Below, piece after piece: positions 45,955-54,182 of a DNA stretch of 64,000 nucleotides. The translations under genes and the position numbers were made by a program. The DNA lies in contig CAJUNP010000007.1 in NCBI GenBank assembly GCA_910587935.1, positions 1 to 64,000 on the forward strand, written 5' to 3'. How positions within the stretch are numbered: position 1 is the stretch's first letter; every line of letters starts with the position of its first letter. The notes beneath the pieces are model-generated. The model worked only from the letters and a program-made list of their open reading frames with translations, did no database searches and was not told where the DNA came from. The DNA is from an uncultured Lachnospiraceae bacterium (GTDB taxonomy: Bacteria > Bacillota > Clostridia > Lachnospirales > Lachnospiraceae).

Positions 45955-45999
45955 ATTGCTGTTCCCTTTCCTTTGCTGTCAATTAAATGCCTCATTTTA

Positions 46000-46028
46000 A
46001 CTATACCAGATTTACCGGAATATGTAAA
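46000..46028 (-). promoter_or_regulatory. Promoter of the PH-domain gene
   Basis: On the - strand TTTACA (46023-46028) and TATAGT (46000-46005) are spaced by 17 bases, about 50 bases before the start at 45954. The ribosome site is AAAGGAAAGGG. Confidence 0.75.
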
Positions 46029-46060
46029 ACAATTCCACAGGTTTTTATTTTTTCAAATCA

Positions 46061-46089
46061 TTGAACCTGTCTGTTTTTTGTGGTACAAT
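46061..46089 (+). promoter_or_regulatory. Promoter of the nitroreductase gene
   Basis: TTGAAC (46061-46066) and TACAAT (46084-46089) are spaced by 17 bases, 30-40 bases before the ATG at 46126. It is back to back with the PH-gene promoter. Confidence 0.8.
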
Positions 46090-46125
46090 ACGTCTTGAAA
46101 GCAAAAACCGTAAGGGAGGTAACCC

Positions 46126-46665
46126 ATGAACGCAGAAGAATGTATCAGAGGACGCAGAAGCATCCGCAAATTCAAAGAACAGTCCATAGACCACGCGCTT
46201 CTGGAAAAGGTTGTTGAGAACGCATCGTATGCCCCCAGCTGGAAGCATACGCAGACCGTCCGCTACATTGCCGTAGAAGGCGAATTAAAGGACAGGATCG
46301 GTAATGAATGTACCGATACATACCCCAATAACGGGCTTATTATTCAAAATGCTCCCATGGTTATTGCCGTTACCGTCATTAAAGGAAGATGCGGCTATGA
46401 ACGCGACGGTTCTTTTACTACCCACCGGGGCGATACCTGGCAGATGTTCGACGCCGGAGCCGCCAGCGAGGCTTTCTGCCTTGCCGCTTACGAAGCAGGT
46501 CTTGGCACGGTTATTATGGGCATTTTTGACGAAGAAAAAATTGTCGGTTTATTAGATATTCCAGACGACAGGGAATTAATCGCCTTAATCCCCGTTGGAT
46601 ACTCCGATGAAGAACCGGCTGCTCCCAGACGTAAACCGGTATCCGACCTGCTGTCTTATAAATAA
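46126..46665 (+). CDS. Nitroreductase-family protein
   Basis: The 179-aa FMN-dependent reductase of the minimal nitroreductase fold starts with CIRGRRSIRKFKEQSIDHAL, the usual FMN-phosphate binding arginines. It continues with NASYAPSWKHTQTVRYIA and AGAASEAFCLAAYEAGLGTV, a conserved active-site helix. IIQNAPMVIAVTVIK is the core strand. Physiological substrates cannot be read; quinones, flavins or nitro compounds are typical. GGGAGG lies before the start. It is followed by a hairpin-T terminator that is also only 38 bases before pyrB. Confidence 0.88.
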   Translation: MNAEECIRGRRSIRKFKEQSIDHALLEKVVENASYAPSWKHTQTVRYIAVEGELKDRIGNECTDTYPNNGLIIQNAPMVIAVTVIKGRCGYERDGSFTTHRGDTWQMFDAGAASEAFCLAAYEAGLGTVIMGIFDEEKIVGLLDIPDDRELIALIPVGYSDEEPAAPRRKPVSDLLSYK

Positions 46666-46673
46666 TAAAATAC

Positions 46674-46712
46674 AAAATCGAAGAGCGAACCACTTTCCTC
46701 TTCGATTTTTTT
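46674..46712 (+). terminator. Hairpin-T terminator between the nitroreductase and pyrB
   Basis: AAAATCGAAGAG and CTCTTCGATTTTTTT form a 12-bp stem with a 12-base loop and a T run. It ends the nitroreductase unit. Only 37 bases separate it from the pyrB start, too few for an independent promoter, so it may also act as a pyrB attenuator. Confidence 0.85.
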
Positions 46713-46749
46713 CGGAATCATTTAAACGAAACAAAAAAGGAGAACACCT

Positions 46750-47664
46750 ATGCGTCACCTGATGAGCCCCCTCGACTTCACTCCCGCCGAACTGGACAAC
46801 TTATTTGACCTGGCGGGCGACATTGAACACAATATGCCAAAATATGCGCACGCCTGCGAAGGAAAAAAACTGGCGGCCTGCTTTTATGAGCCAAGCACCC
46901 GGACCCGCCTCAGTTTTGAATCCGCCATGTTAAATTTAGGCGGACAGGTCCTCGGTTTTTCCGACGCCAATTCTTCCTCCGCTTCCAAAGGCGAAAGCGT
47001 TTCCGATACGATCCGCGTTATTTCCTGTTTTGCCGATATATGCGCCATGCGGCATCCCAAGGAAGGCGCCCCCATGGTTGCCGCTTCCCATTCATCCATT
47101 CCGGTCATTAACGCAGGGGACGGCGGACACCAGCATCCCACACAGACTTTAACGGATCTTTTGACCATCCGGTCTTTGAAGGGACGTCTGCGCGATTTTA
47201 CCATTGGACTCTGCGGCGACCTGAAATTCGGACGCACCGTACATTCCCTGATCCATGCGTTGGTCCGCTATCCGGGCGTCCGCTTCATTTTCATTTCTCC
47301 GGAAGAACTGCGGGTACCCGATTATATCACGGAGATGCTTCAGGAAAAAGGCGTCTCCTACGAGGAAGTTATCCGTCTGGAAGAAAGCATGCCGAATCTG
47401 GATCTGTTATATATGACCAGAGTCCAGAAAGAACGCTTTTTCAATGAAGAAGATTATGTAAGGCTGAAGGATTTTTACATACTGAACAAAGATAAAATGG
47501 CGCTGGCCAAACCGGACATGCTGGTGCTCCATCCTCTTCCCAGAGTCAACGAAATCTCCGTAGAAGTGGATTCCGATCCCAGAGCCGCTTATTTTAAACA
47601 GGTGCAGTACGGCGTTTATGTCCGCATGGCGCTGATTCTTACCCTGTTGGATATTCAAGTTTAA
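46750..47664 (+). CDS. pyrB: Aspartate carbamoyltransferase catalytic subunit
   Basis: The 304-aa catalytic chain joins carbamoyl phosphate and Asp, the first committed pyrimidine step. FYEPSTRTRLSFESAMLNLG is the phosphate loop (residues 46-65); HPTQTLTDLLTI is the second signature, LHPLPRVNEI the third. Gap 14 bases to pyrI, so the two form the dodecameric, CTP-sensitive ATCase. The ribosome site is AAAGGAG. It lies behind the hairpin at 46674. Confidence 0.96.
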   Translation: MRHLMSPLDFTPAELDNLFDLAGDIEHNMPKYAHACEGKKLAACFYEPSTRTRLSFESAMLNLGGQVLGFSDANSSSASKGESVSDTIRVISCFADICAMRHPKEGAPMVAASHSSIPVINAGDGGHQHPTQTLTDLLTIRSLKGRLRDFTIGLCGDLKFGRTVHSLIHALVRYPGVRFIFISPEELRVPDYITEMLQEKGVSYEEVIRLEESMPNLDLLYMTRVQKERFFNEEDYVRLKDFYILNKDKMALAKPDMLVLHPLPRVNEISVEVDSDPRAAYFKQVQYGVYVRMALILTLLDIQV

Positions 47665-47678
47665 AGGAGGCCCCGCTA

Positions 47679-48113
47679 ATGCTGAACGTTGGAAAAATTG
47701 AAGAAGGTTTCGTACTGGATCACATTGAAGCAGGAAAAAGCTTATCGATCTATCACCACCTGCAGCTGGACAAACTGGATTGCACCGTTGCAATCATAAA
47801 AAACGCCAGAAGTAATAAAATGGGAAAGAAGGATATTCTGAAAGTCGAATGTGACATTAACACCCTTGATTTAGATATTTTAGGATTTATTGACCATAAT
47901 ATTACCGTAAATGTGATTAAAGACGGAGAAATCGTAGACAAAATGCCTCTCACGCTTCCCAAAGAAATTAAAAATGTGATCCGCTGTAAAAATCCGCGGT
48001 GCATAACCTCAATTGAACAGGAACTTCCTCATATTTTCGTTTTGTCCGATTTAAAAAAAGAAGTTTACCGCTGCAAATACTGTGAAGAAAAGCTGGACAG
48101 ACGTACTCTGTAA
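47679..48113 (+). CDS. pyrI: Aspartate carbamoyltransferase regulatory subunit
   Basis: The 144-aa regulatory chain binds CTP/ATP and carries zinc. N-terminal DHIEAGKSLSIYHHLQLD is the effector domain, and KIVE-type ILGFIDHNITVNVIKDGEIV follows. The C-terminal zinc domain has Cys in RCKNPRCIT and YRCKYCEEKL (four Cys). Length is near the E. coli type. It is coupled to pyrB by 14 bases with AAAGGAGG, and is followed 27 bases later by the PHP gene. Confidence 0.94.
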   Translation: MLNVGKIEEGFVLDHIEAGKSLSIYHHLQLDKLDCTVAIIKNARSNKMGKKDILKVECDINTLDLDILGFIDHNITVNVIKDGEIVDKMPLTLPKEIKNVIRCKNPRCITSIEQELPHIFVLSDLKKEVYRCKYCEEKLDRRTL

Positions 48114-48140
48114 TCACGCTCGGACAGGAAAGGATAACAT

Positions 48141-48914
48141 ATGAAATTTGATATGCACTGTCACACCAAAGAAGGCTCCATAGACGGAAAGCTCCCCCTT
48201 GAAGATACCATTCTGCGCCTGCGCAGTCTGGGTTATGGAGGCATGCTTATTACCGACCACAATTCATATAAGGCGCACCGTTTTTATCAAAAAACATTAG
48301 CGAAAAAATATCCTGATTTCGTAGTATTAAAGGGAATTGAATACGATACGCTGGATGCCGGGCATATTCTGGTTATTCTCCCTACGGGAGTCCATATTCC
48401 GATTCTGGAGCTTCGGGGACTTCCCGTAAGCTTACTGATCGATATCGTCCATCATTATGGAGGAATTCTCGGACCGGCCCACCCCTGCGGTGAAAAGTAT
48501 TTAAGTATCACCAACACGAAAAGAGGACATAAAAATCACAATATCCTTAAAAGATTTGATTTCATTGAAACGTTTAACGCCTGTGAGCCTCCCGAATCCA
48601 ATAAAGCGGCGGCAGCGCTTGCCGCACGTTTAAACAAACCCGGCGTAGGCGGCAGCGATTCGCACCGTTATAACTGCGTAGGACTGGGCTACGCGGAGCT
48701 TCCCGATACCATACGGACGGAAACCGATCTTGTCCGTTACCTCCTGACAGCTTCGGATACCGTTACCGGCGGCGAATATTACACACATACCGCCAAACAG
48801 AAAATTGGCCGTCTAAACGACGTGCTTGTATATTCTTTCTGGTTTTATAATAAATTGTCCGCCGCTTACCGCATGCGCGCCCGCTACACGGAGCTTCATA
48901 AAATTTCGGCCTGA
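48141..48914 (+). CDS. PHP-domain phosphoesterase
   Basis: The 257-aa protein has the four metal motifs of the polymerase/histidinol-phosphatase fold: FDMHCHTKEGSIDG (residues 3-16), LITDHNSY, LGPAHPCGEKY and GVGGSDSHRYNCVG. A phosphoesterase acting on nucleotides or small phosphoesters is likely; the substrate is not readable. It is downstream of pyrB-pyrI with the AGGAAAGGA ribosome site and probably cotranscribed. The stop overlaps the terminator stem. Confidence 0.85.
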   Translation: MKFDMHCHTKEGSIDGKLPLEDTILRLRSLGYGGMLITDHNSYKAHRFYQKTLAKKYPDFVVLKGIEYDTLDAGHILVILPTGVHIPILELRGLPVSLLIDIVHHYGGILGPAHPCGEKYLSITNTKRGHKNHNILKRFDFIETFNACEPPESNKAAAALAARLNKPGVGGSDSHRYNCVGLGYAELPDTIRTETDLVRYLLTASDTVTGGEYYTHTAKQKIGRLNDVLVYSFWFYNKLSAAYRMRARYTELHKISA

Positions 48915-48935
48915 CCCGGTGCAGGCCGAAATTTT
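48900..48935. terminator. Bidirectional terminator between convergent genes
   Basis: AAAATTTCGGCCTG and CAGGCCGAAATTTT form a 14-bp perfect stem with an 8-base loop. It ends the pyrB-pyrI-PHP transcript and, in the other direction, the zinc-cluster transcript; it overlaps both stop codons. Confidence 0.9.
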
Positions 48936-49764
48936 ATTTCTTTTTATCCCTGGCGGCTTCCTTCAGTTCTTCCAGGACTTCTTTAAACTTTCCGGAAATC
49001 ATGCCCGGATTCCCTAAAATCTGACTTTTTCTGTAGGCGCTTTTGAGGAATTCCGCACGTTTCTCCTGTAACATAAGCTTACAGATATTCAGGCGTTCTC
49101 CAAGACTCTCCCTTAATTCCTCCGCCTTCAGTTCCCGCATCTGTTTTCTTTCTTCCCACTCGCTGGCCGAAACCGCAATCAGCACATCCAGACGTTTCTG
49201 TAAATGAACCAGTTCCGCTCTTGCCTTTTCCATTTTCACAAGAATATCCCGCAAATCCATTGCCGCCTTGAAAGAAAGCGTAAAATCACTGACGATATAG
49301 CCTGTCAGCAAGATTGTCACCGTTGATAAAACCTCCGACGGAATCATGAACGTAAGGCTCTCAACCGGTTTATGAATAACCTCCGTCATCAAAACCGTAA
49401 GACCGCCCCAGGCCAGCGTAGAACTTAAACAGATCTGCCCCTGGAAATTAAACTTCTGGTTGGAATAGTCCCAATACCGAACTTTAAACAAGGCCTCCAT
49501 GGTTACGCCCGTCACATATTCCAACAGAGTAGCGCCCACGCAGCCTGCCAGATACGTTAAAAGCAAATGATCCTGAAACGGCATGGAAACGACAAGCATC
49601 ATAATCGCCCCCGAACCGTACAAGGGCAGAAACGGGCCTCTCATAAAACCCCTGTTTACAAAACAGCGCTTTTTCAAAGACACATAAGCCGACTCAAAAC
49701 ACCATCCGAAAAAACAATAAAAATAGAAAAAGAATAACCACTGAATAATCGTATAGTGATACAT
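48934..49764 (-). CDS. PF06541-type membrane protein (putative ABC-transporter permease family) with C-terminal coiled coil
   Basis: The 276-aa protein has about five membrane helices: IIQWLFFFYFYCFFGWCFES, GPFLPLYGSGAIMMLVVSMP, LAGCVGATLLEYVTGVTMEA and two more, then about 110 residues of charged coiled coil (KMEKARAELVHLQKRLDVLI). It is the long form of the family also seen at 45093. Transport activity is not proven for the family. It is last in the COG0523/ZIP/ylmH transcript (27-base gap). Confidence 0.8.
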   Translation of the reverse strand: MYHYTIIQWLFFFYFYCFFGWCFESAYVSLKKRCFVNRGFMRGPFLPLYGSGAIMMLVVSMPFQDHLLLTYLAGCVGATLLEYVTGVTMEALFKVRYWDYSNQKFNFQGQICLSSTLAWGGLTVLMTEVIHKPVESLTFMIPSEVLSTVTILLTGYIVSDFTLSFKAAMDLRDILVKMEKARAELVHLQKRLDVLIAVSASEWEERKQMRELKAEELRESLGERLNICKLMLQEKRAEFLKSAYRKSQILGNPGMISGKFKEVLEELKEAARDKKK

Positions 49765-49791
49765 GAATTCTATCCTCCATGCGGCGGTCTC

Positions 49792-50550
49792 TTAACGGTA
49801 TACATCGGCTTTTATACAAAGTTTCCCTTTTTTCGTCTCATAACAGACCCCCTGATAAAGAAATCTTCCGTATCCCCGTACCGTCACCAATTCGCCGGAC
49901 TTTAAGCACCTGGAAGGACTTTCCGCGAGTCTTCCGTCTATGTAAACCTTCTTGTCCGCAAAAAGCTTCTGACTCTTTTCTCTTGCCAGACCGTAAAGCC
50001 TTGCCACAATGCCGTCCGCCCGCTGGGAGCTCACAGTTACTTCCTCCGGCTGCGGTTCTTTGACCGGGACCGTCAGTCCTTCCCGCAAAACCTCGCAGCG
50101 CACATGCGTATGTTTCACCTTGTCCAGCTTTTCACAAATAAAGAAAGACATCGCTTCCTGACAAAAAAGAAAAGCTTCCTGCTCCGCCACAAAAATATCG
50201 CCCAGAATATTCCTCTCAATCCCCAGATGCATTAAAGCTCCCAGAAAATCCCTGTGTGTAAAATCGTCCGCAAACTTTTTAAGGAGAGGACAGATATGAA
50301 TACAGACAATCGGAAAGTCTTCCTCATACCCCAAGTCCTCCGGACTTCCAAACCGGAGCATTTTCCGCTCGCAATCCCCGCGGCCGCCAAACAGCCGGTA
50401 AGACACATGGCCTATCTCACCCGCTGTTTTTAAAAATATATCCTGCTCCGCCAGACTCAAAAATCCCGTAAAAACATATATGTTTTGTGCATAAGATTTG
50501 TCCGCAAGATCACGGAACCTGTTTTGTAACTGTATTGTTTCCTTATCCAT
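49792..50550 (-). CDS. YlmH-type S4-domain RNA-binding protein
   Basis: The 252-aa product shows the YlmH layout: an N-terminal domain with TGFLSLAEQDIFLKTAGEIG, a central part with FTHRDFLGALMHLGIERNIL and GDIFVAEQEAFLFC, and a C-terminal S4 domain with QKLFADKKVYIDGRLAESPS, then LKSGELVTVRGYGRFLY. YlmH has been linked to ribosome rescue and cell division loci; here it is outside the division cluster. The start at 50550 has AGAGAG ahead; the longer frame enters the ZIP gene end. Confidence 0.87.
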   Translation of the reverse strand: MDKETIQLQNRFRDLADKSYAQNIYVFTGFLSLAEQDIFLKTAGEIGHVSYRLFGGRGDCERKMLRFGSPEDLGYEEDFPIVCIHICPLLKKFADDFTHRDFLGALMHLGIERNILGDIFVAEQEAFLFCQEAMSFFICEKLDKVKHTHVRCEVLREGLTVPVKEPQPEEVTVSSQRADGIVARLYGLAREKSQKLFADKKVYIDGRLAESPSRCLKSGELVTVRGYGRFLYQGVCYETKKGKLCIKADVYR

Positions 50551-50560
50551 AATTCTCTCT

Positions 50561-51352
50561 TTATCCAAGCGCCACATCCAAAATCATCATCACCAGGAAT
50601 CCGGCCATAACCCCGATCGTCCCGGCATGGGAATGTTCTCCCAGATGCGCTTCCGGAATCAGCTCCTCCACTACCACATAAATCATGGCTCCCGCCGCAA
50701 ACGAAAGAAGCCAGGGCATGGCAGGCGCCAGAAAACCGGCCATAAGCACCGTAATCACGCCAAAAACCGGCTCCACAATTCCGGACAGGCTTCCGCACAG
50801 AAATGATTTCCAGGCTTTAATACCCTCTTTTCTAAGGGGCAGGGAAATCGCGGCGCCTTCCGGGAAATTCTGGATTCCGATACCGATTGCCAGCGCAAAA
50901 GCCGGCGCATAATCTGCAAATCCGCCTCCCTGCAAAGCGCTGTTTGCAAAAGAAATACCCATGGCCATTCCTTCCGGTATATTATGCAGCGTCACCGCAA
51001 ACACCATTAAAGTCGTTCTTTTTAAGGAAGCATGCATTCCTTCCGTCTCTGCCGCGCCAACATGCAGATGCGGGATCAGTTTATCCATAAACATCAGGAA
51101 AGCGCCTCCCAGCAAAAAACCTCCTGCAGCCGGCATCCACCCGATCATACCGGCCTCCTCCGCCTGCTCAATCGCCGGTATTAAAAGAGACCAGACACTT
51201 GCAGCAATCATAACCCCCGCCGCAAATCCCAACATAACCCTCTGCACAGACTCTTTCATCTCCTTTCGGAAAAGAAATACGAGCGCCGCGCCAAGAGTCG
51301 TCATGAGAAAAGCAAATCCGGTTCCCTGCAAAGCCATCCATATTATATTCAT
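50561..51352 (-). CDS. ZIP-family metal transporter
   Basis: The 263-aa membrane protein has eight helices. The metal-site helices are VFAVTLHNIPEGMAMGISFA (HNxPEG) and AIGIGIQNFPEGAAISLPLR (QNxPEG), as in ZupT-like Zn/Fe/Mn uptake systems. The start at 51352 has AGGCGG ahead; the farther ATG has none. It lies 50 bases after the COG0523 fusion gene and 10 before ylmH on one transcript, which points to zinc. Confidence 0.92.
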   Translation of the reverse strand: MNIIWMALQGTGFAFLMTTLGAALVFLFRKEMKESVQRVMLGFAAGVMIAASVWSLLIPAIEQAEEAGMIGWMPAAGGFLLGGAFLMFMDKLIPHLHVGAAETEGMHASLKRTTLMVFAVTLHNIPEGMAMGISFANSALQGGGFADYAPAFALAIGIGIQNFPEGAAISLPLRKEGIKAWKSFLCGSLSGIVEPVFGVITVLMAGFLAPAMPWLLSFAAGAMIYVVVEELIPEAHLGEHSHAGTIGVMAGFLVMMILDVALG

Positions 51353-51402
51353 ATATTCCGCCTTTCGTTTAATTCCGCAAGGATTCCCCAAACCTTAACA
51401 GC

Positions 51403-52332
51403 CTATACAAAGCTGATCACTTCATTAGCGGGAGCTTTCGCTGTCTCCACACAGACTGCGGAAAGAACCGGCCCCTCGCCTTTATAATCTTCCCAATACT
51501 CTTTTCCGACCTTTGCCGTTACCTGAACCCAGCTTCTTTGCTTCAGGGAAGAAGCTTTTTCGTACCGGCATGCAAAACCCAGAAACGCCATATCGTCCGC
51601 ACAACAGGTCATAGCCATTCTGCCGGGAACAAAATATCCTTCCGGAAATCCGTCGGGCAGCAGGACCATCGCCGTAAACCGAACGGTTTTGCCGATATAC
51701 CGGTCCGGATGATCCAATGTATCCAGATACCAGATACCGTAACCTAAATCGTCCAGCTCCAGAAGTTCCGAATTCAGATCATAAGGAAGATCTTCCTCAA
51801 ACAGCGTATCGATCTCCCCGTTTGAATCCTCAAAAATAATCTCTGCCTGCTGGTTAATCGCTTTTACATTACGTTTATAGGCGCCCAGATCTTCAATACC
51901 GTCGCACCGGTTAAAAATAATCATCTCGGATTTACGGAGCATTTCAGCCAGAAGAGAACGCATATTGGTGTAATATGCCGGAAATGTTGAAGCGTCAATT
52001 GTCGTTATCTGCTGTTCTATCCGCCAATGCCAGGGCAGCTTCATATTCTTATAGTTCCACATTCCGTTATATTCTATGATAATCCGCTCCGGTTTGTGCT
52101 TTTTCTCCAGTTCCACCAGATTAGCAGCCGTAAACTCCTCTTCGTCCTCAATCAGTTCAACAACCGTCCGGCTCTTTTTAAGCAGAGCTTCCTCATATTC
52201 TATTTCGCCCTCTTCGCAAAGTATCAGAAGCGTTTTGCCCTTTACCTGAAAATACGGCTGACCCAGCGTGTAGGTAATAAACTCCGTTTTACCGCTTTCC
52301 AAAAATCCGTTAATCATATATACCGGTTTCAT
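51403..52332 (-). CDS. COG0523-like GTPase domain fused to a TIGR03943/YcgQ-like domain
   Basis: The 309-aa protein starts with VYMINGFLESGKTEFITYTL, a P-loop of the CobW/COG0523 type. Switch-like IIEYNGMW follows, and FNRCDG is probably the NKxD-equivalent specificity loop. The CxCC metal motif of true COG0523 proteins is absent. Residues about 190-309 look like the periplasmic/extracytoplasmic domain of the TIGR03943 (YcgQ) family: IGKTVRFTAMVLLPDGFPEG, RMAMTCCADDMAFLGFACRY, SWVQVTAKVGKEYW. Normally GTPase, YcgR-type permease and YcgQ are separate proteins in zinc-starvation loci. The fusion lacks a membrane part, so the second domain is apparently cytosolic. Confidence 0.75.
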   Translation of the reverse strand: MKPVYMINGFLESGKTEFITYTLGQPYFQVKGKTLLILCEEGEIEYEEALLKKSRTVVELIEDEEEFTAANLVELEKKHKPERIIIEYNGMWNYKNMKLPWHWRIEQQITTIDASTFPAYYTNMRSLLAEMLRKSEMIIFNRCDGIEDLGAYKRNVKAINQQAEIIFEDSNGEIDTLFEEDLPYDLNSELLELDDLGYGIWYLDTLDHPDRYIGKTVRFTAMVLLPDGFPEGYFVPGRMAMTCCADDMAFLGFACRYEKASSLKQRSWVQVTAKVGKEYWEDYKGEGPVLSAVCVETAKAPANEVISFV

Positions 52333-52355
52333 TTTAATACCCGTGCCTTTCTTCG

Positions 52356-53387
52356 CTATTTCTGCTCAAACAAAGCGTTCAGCTTCTCTTCCTTCAGTCC
52401 CGATCCGATCACACAGAACCTTCCGGTTACACAGGGACTGCCTCCGCGCACATTGCTTTCACCCGGAACATAATCAAAGTAAATCCACTCTCCGTCCGCT
52501 CCCGGAACCATACCTTTTGCCCGAAGCACCATCCCGTACGTATCTTCCTGCTCGAGCGCTTCCAGAATCTGTCCGATTTGTTCCTTTGTATATACGGCCG
52601 GCGTTTCCATTCCCCAGCTTGTAAATACTTCATCCGCATGATGATGGCCCTCATGACCGTGATCATGACCGCAGCCGCAGTGCCCGTCATGATCGTGATG
52701 ATGATGTTCATGATGGCACGCCTCGCCGTGATGGTGATGGTGGCACTCATGCTCCTCTATCACCGTTTTCAGCATTTCCTCGTCCAGACGTTCTGCGCCT
52801 TCCATCGTTTTTAAGATTTCATTGCCGTCAAGCTGTTCCCACGGTGTTGTTATAATCACTGCATGATCATTATGCTCTTTCAGCATTGCCACGCACTTTT
52901 CCAGTTTGTCCTGACTGATGCTGCCTGTCCGGCTTAAAATAATGGTTCCGGCATGCTCGATCTGATTGATAAAAAACTCTCCGAAATTCTTCATATACAT
53001 TCTGCACTTATTGGCGTCTACAACAGCCACCGCAGCGTTCAGCCGCACTTCTTCCTTCGTATCGACGCCCTGCACCGCTTTCATGACATCCGACAGCTTC
53101 CCTACGCCAGAAGGCTCGATCAGAATCCTCTCCGGCTGATACGTATCCAGCACCTCCTTAAGGGAAGTTCCGAAATCGCCCACCAGTGAACAGCATATAC
53201 AGCCTGAATTCATTTCTTTAATCTCAATACCGGATTCCTTAAGAAATCCTCCGTCCACTCCGATCTCGCCAAATTCATTTTCAATCAGAACCACCTTCGT
53301 TCCTGCCAACGCTTCTTTTAAAAGCTTCTTAATCAGAGTCGTCTTCCCGGCTCCTAAAAAACCTGAAAAAATATCAATCTTTGTCAT
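52356..53387 (-). CDS. COG0523 (CobW/YciC/ZNG-like) GTPase with His-rich loop
   Basis: The 343-aa metallochaperone-type GTPase has FSGFLGAGKTTLIKKLLKEA (P-loop), ENEFGEIGVD, the GCICC (CxCC) metal motif in MNSGCICCSLVGDFG, and ILSRTGSIS in place of the usual NKxD. A His-rich stretch at about residues 213-246 (HHHHHGEACHHEHHHH, then GHCGCGHDHGHEGHHH) would hold several zinc or nickel ions. The CobW C-terminal domain ends the protein. Neighbouring ZIP and YcgQ-like genes favour zinc. It is the first gene of the five-gene unit with promoter 53433-53461; no clear Zur box was seen. Confidence 0.9.
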   Translation of the reverse strand: MTKIDIFSGFLGAGKTTLIKKLLKEALAGTKVVLIENEFGEIGVDGGFLKESGIEIKEMNSGCICCSLVGDFGTSLKEVLDTYQPERILIEPSGVGKLSDVMKAVQGVDTKEEVRLNAAVAVVDANKCRMYMKNFGEFFINQIEHAGTIILSRTGSISQDKLEKCVAMLKEHNDHAVIITTPWEQLDGNEILKTMEGAERLDEEMLKTVIEEHECHHHHHGEACHHEHHHHDHDGHCGCGHDHGHEGHHHADEVFTSWGMETPAVYTKEQIGQILEALEQEDTYGMVLRAKGMVPGADGEWIYFDYVPGESNVRGGSPCVTGRFCVIGSGLKEEKLNALFEQK

Positions 53388-53432
53388 AATTTTACCTCTT
53401 TACCTGTTTTCTAATTCTGTGCCGCCTCTAGT

Positions 53433-53461
53433 ATTTTGATACAGTTTTTCCTGAATGTCAA
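53433..53461 (-). promoter_or_regulatory. Promoter of the zinc-related operon
   Basis: On the - strand TTGACA (53456-53461) and CAAAAT (53433-53438) are spaced by 17 bases. The -10 is weak, as in regulated promoters. The -35 overlaps the stop of the upstream protease gene. Confidence 0.5.
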
Positions 53462-54165
53462 TATCCCCCGGCTTTCCACTCTTCCAAAATTTTATCAAGC
53501 GGAAGCACAGCCGCTTCTTTTTCCTCATTCCCCCCGCACACAATCCCAATCAAACAACCGTCTTGGTCGAAAACGCCGCTTCCCGACATTCCGGGTTTTA
53601 CTTCGCAGTAAGCCCACAGCATTTCCGTTCCGAAGTCTTCCATATAAACGGAAGGGCTGCCGATAATTCCGTAAAATAAATTTCCGGCCGGATAATCTGC
53701 CGATCCCAAAATAAACAAATCATCTCCCGGCCCCAGATTCCCGAATTCCGTTTCGTTATACCGCACATTCCGGCAGCTGTCCACGGTATAATCCCCCAAA
53801 TCGGAAAACTTTACTCTTAAAAACCCCATGTCATACTTGTCCGAGCATCCGATCACATCAGCTTGTGCGCTTTTCCCGTCCTGAAACATAACAACAGGCT
53901 CCCCCGGTTCGATCATATGGCGGTTTGTCAGAAGAATTATTTCATCCTGCCGCACGGCAAAAATAATCCCGCTTCCGAAAAGCTTCCCCGCCTCAATTCT
54001 GACGACCGACGGCCCGACGTCATCCAGCAGTTCCTGCTCGTCCGCTTTTATCAGGCTTTCTGTCTTCTCCTGATCCGGTTTTCGCACCGTATCACCCCGT
54101 AAGCTTAAACCGCCGCATAAAATCAGGACGGCGGTAATCCATATTTTCCACAGTTTGTTTTTCAC
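53458..54165 (-). CDS. Membrane-anchored trypsin-like serine protease
   Basis: The 235-aa product starts at GTG 54165 behind AAAGGG (seven-base spacing); a longer frame runs back through the rnpB terminator. A signal anchor (NKLWKIWITAVLILCGGLSL) is followed by a chymotrypsin-type domain with catalytic His in LLTNRHMI, Asp in KYDMGFLRV and Ser in KPGMSGSGVFD. The oxyanion-type GMSGSG is intact, so it is probably active outside the membrane. There is no PDZ domain, unlike DegP/HtrA. It lies directly downstream of rnpB. Confidence 0.83.
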   Translation of the reverse strand: MKNKLWKIWITAVLILCGGLSLRGDTVRKPDQEKTESLIKADEQELLDDVGPSVVRIEAGKLFGSGIIFAVRQDEIILLTNRHMIEPGEPVVMFQDGKSAQADVIGCSDKYDMGFLRVKFSDLGDYTVDSCRNVRYNETEFGNLGPGDDLFILGSADYPAGNLFYGIIGSPSVYMEDFGTEMLWAYCEVKPGMSGSGVFDQDGCLIGIVCGGNEEKEAAVLPLDKILEEWKAGGY

Positions 54166-54182
54166 ACGTTCACCCTTTTCAC

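Noticed and set aside
53388..53461. Zur-box operator before the COG0523 operon
   Set aside because: No clear 9-1-9 or 7-1-7 palindrome of Zur/Fur type was found around the promoter.
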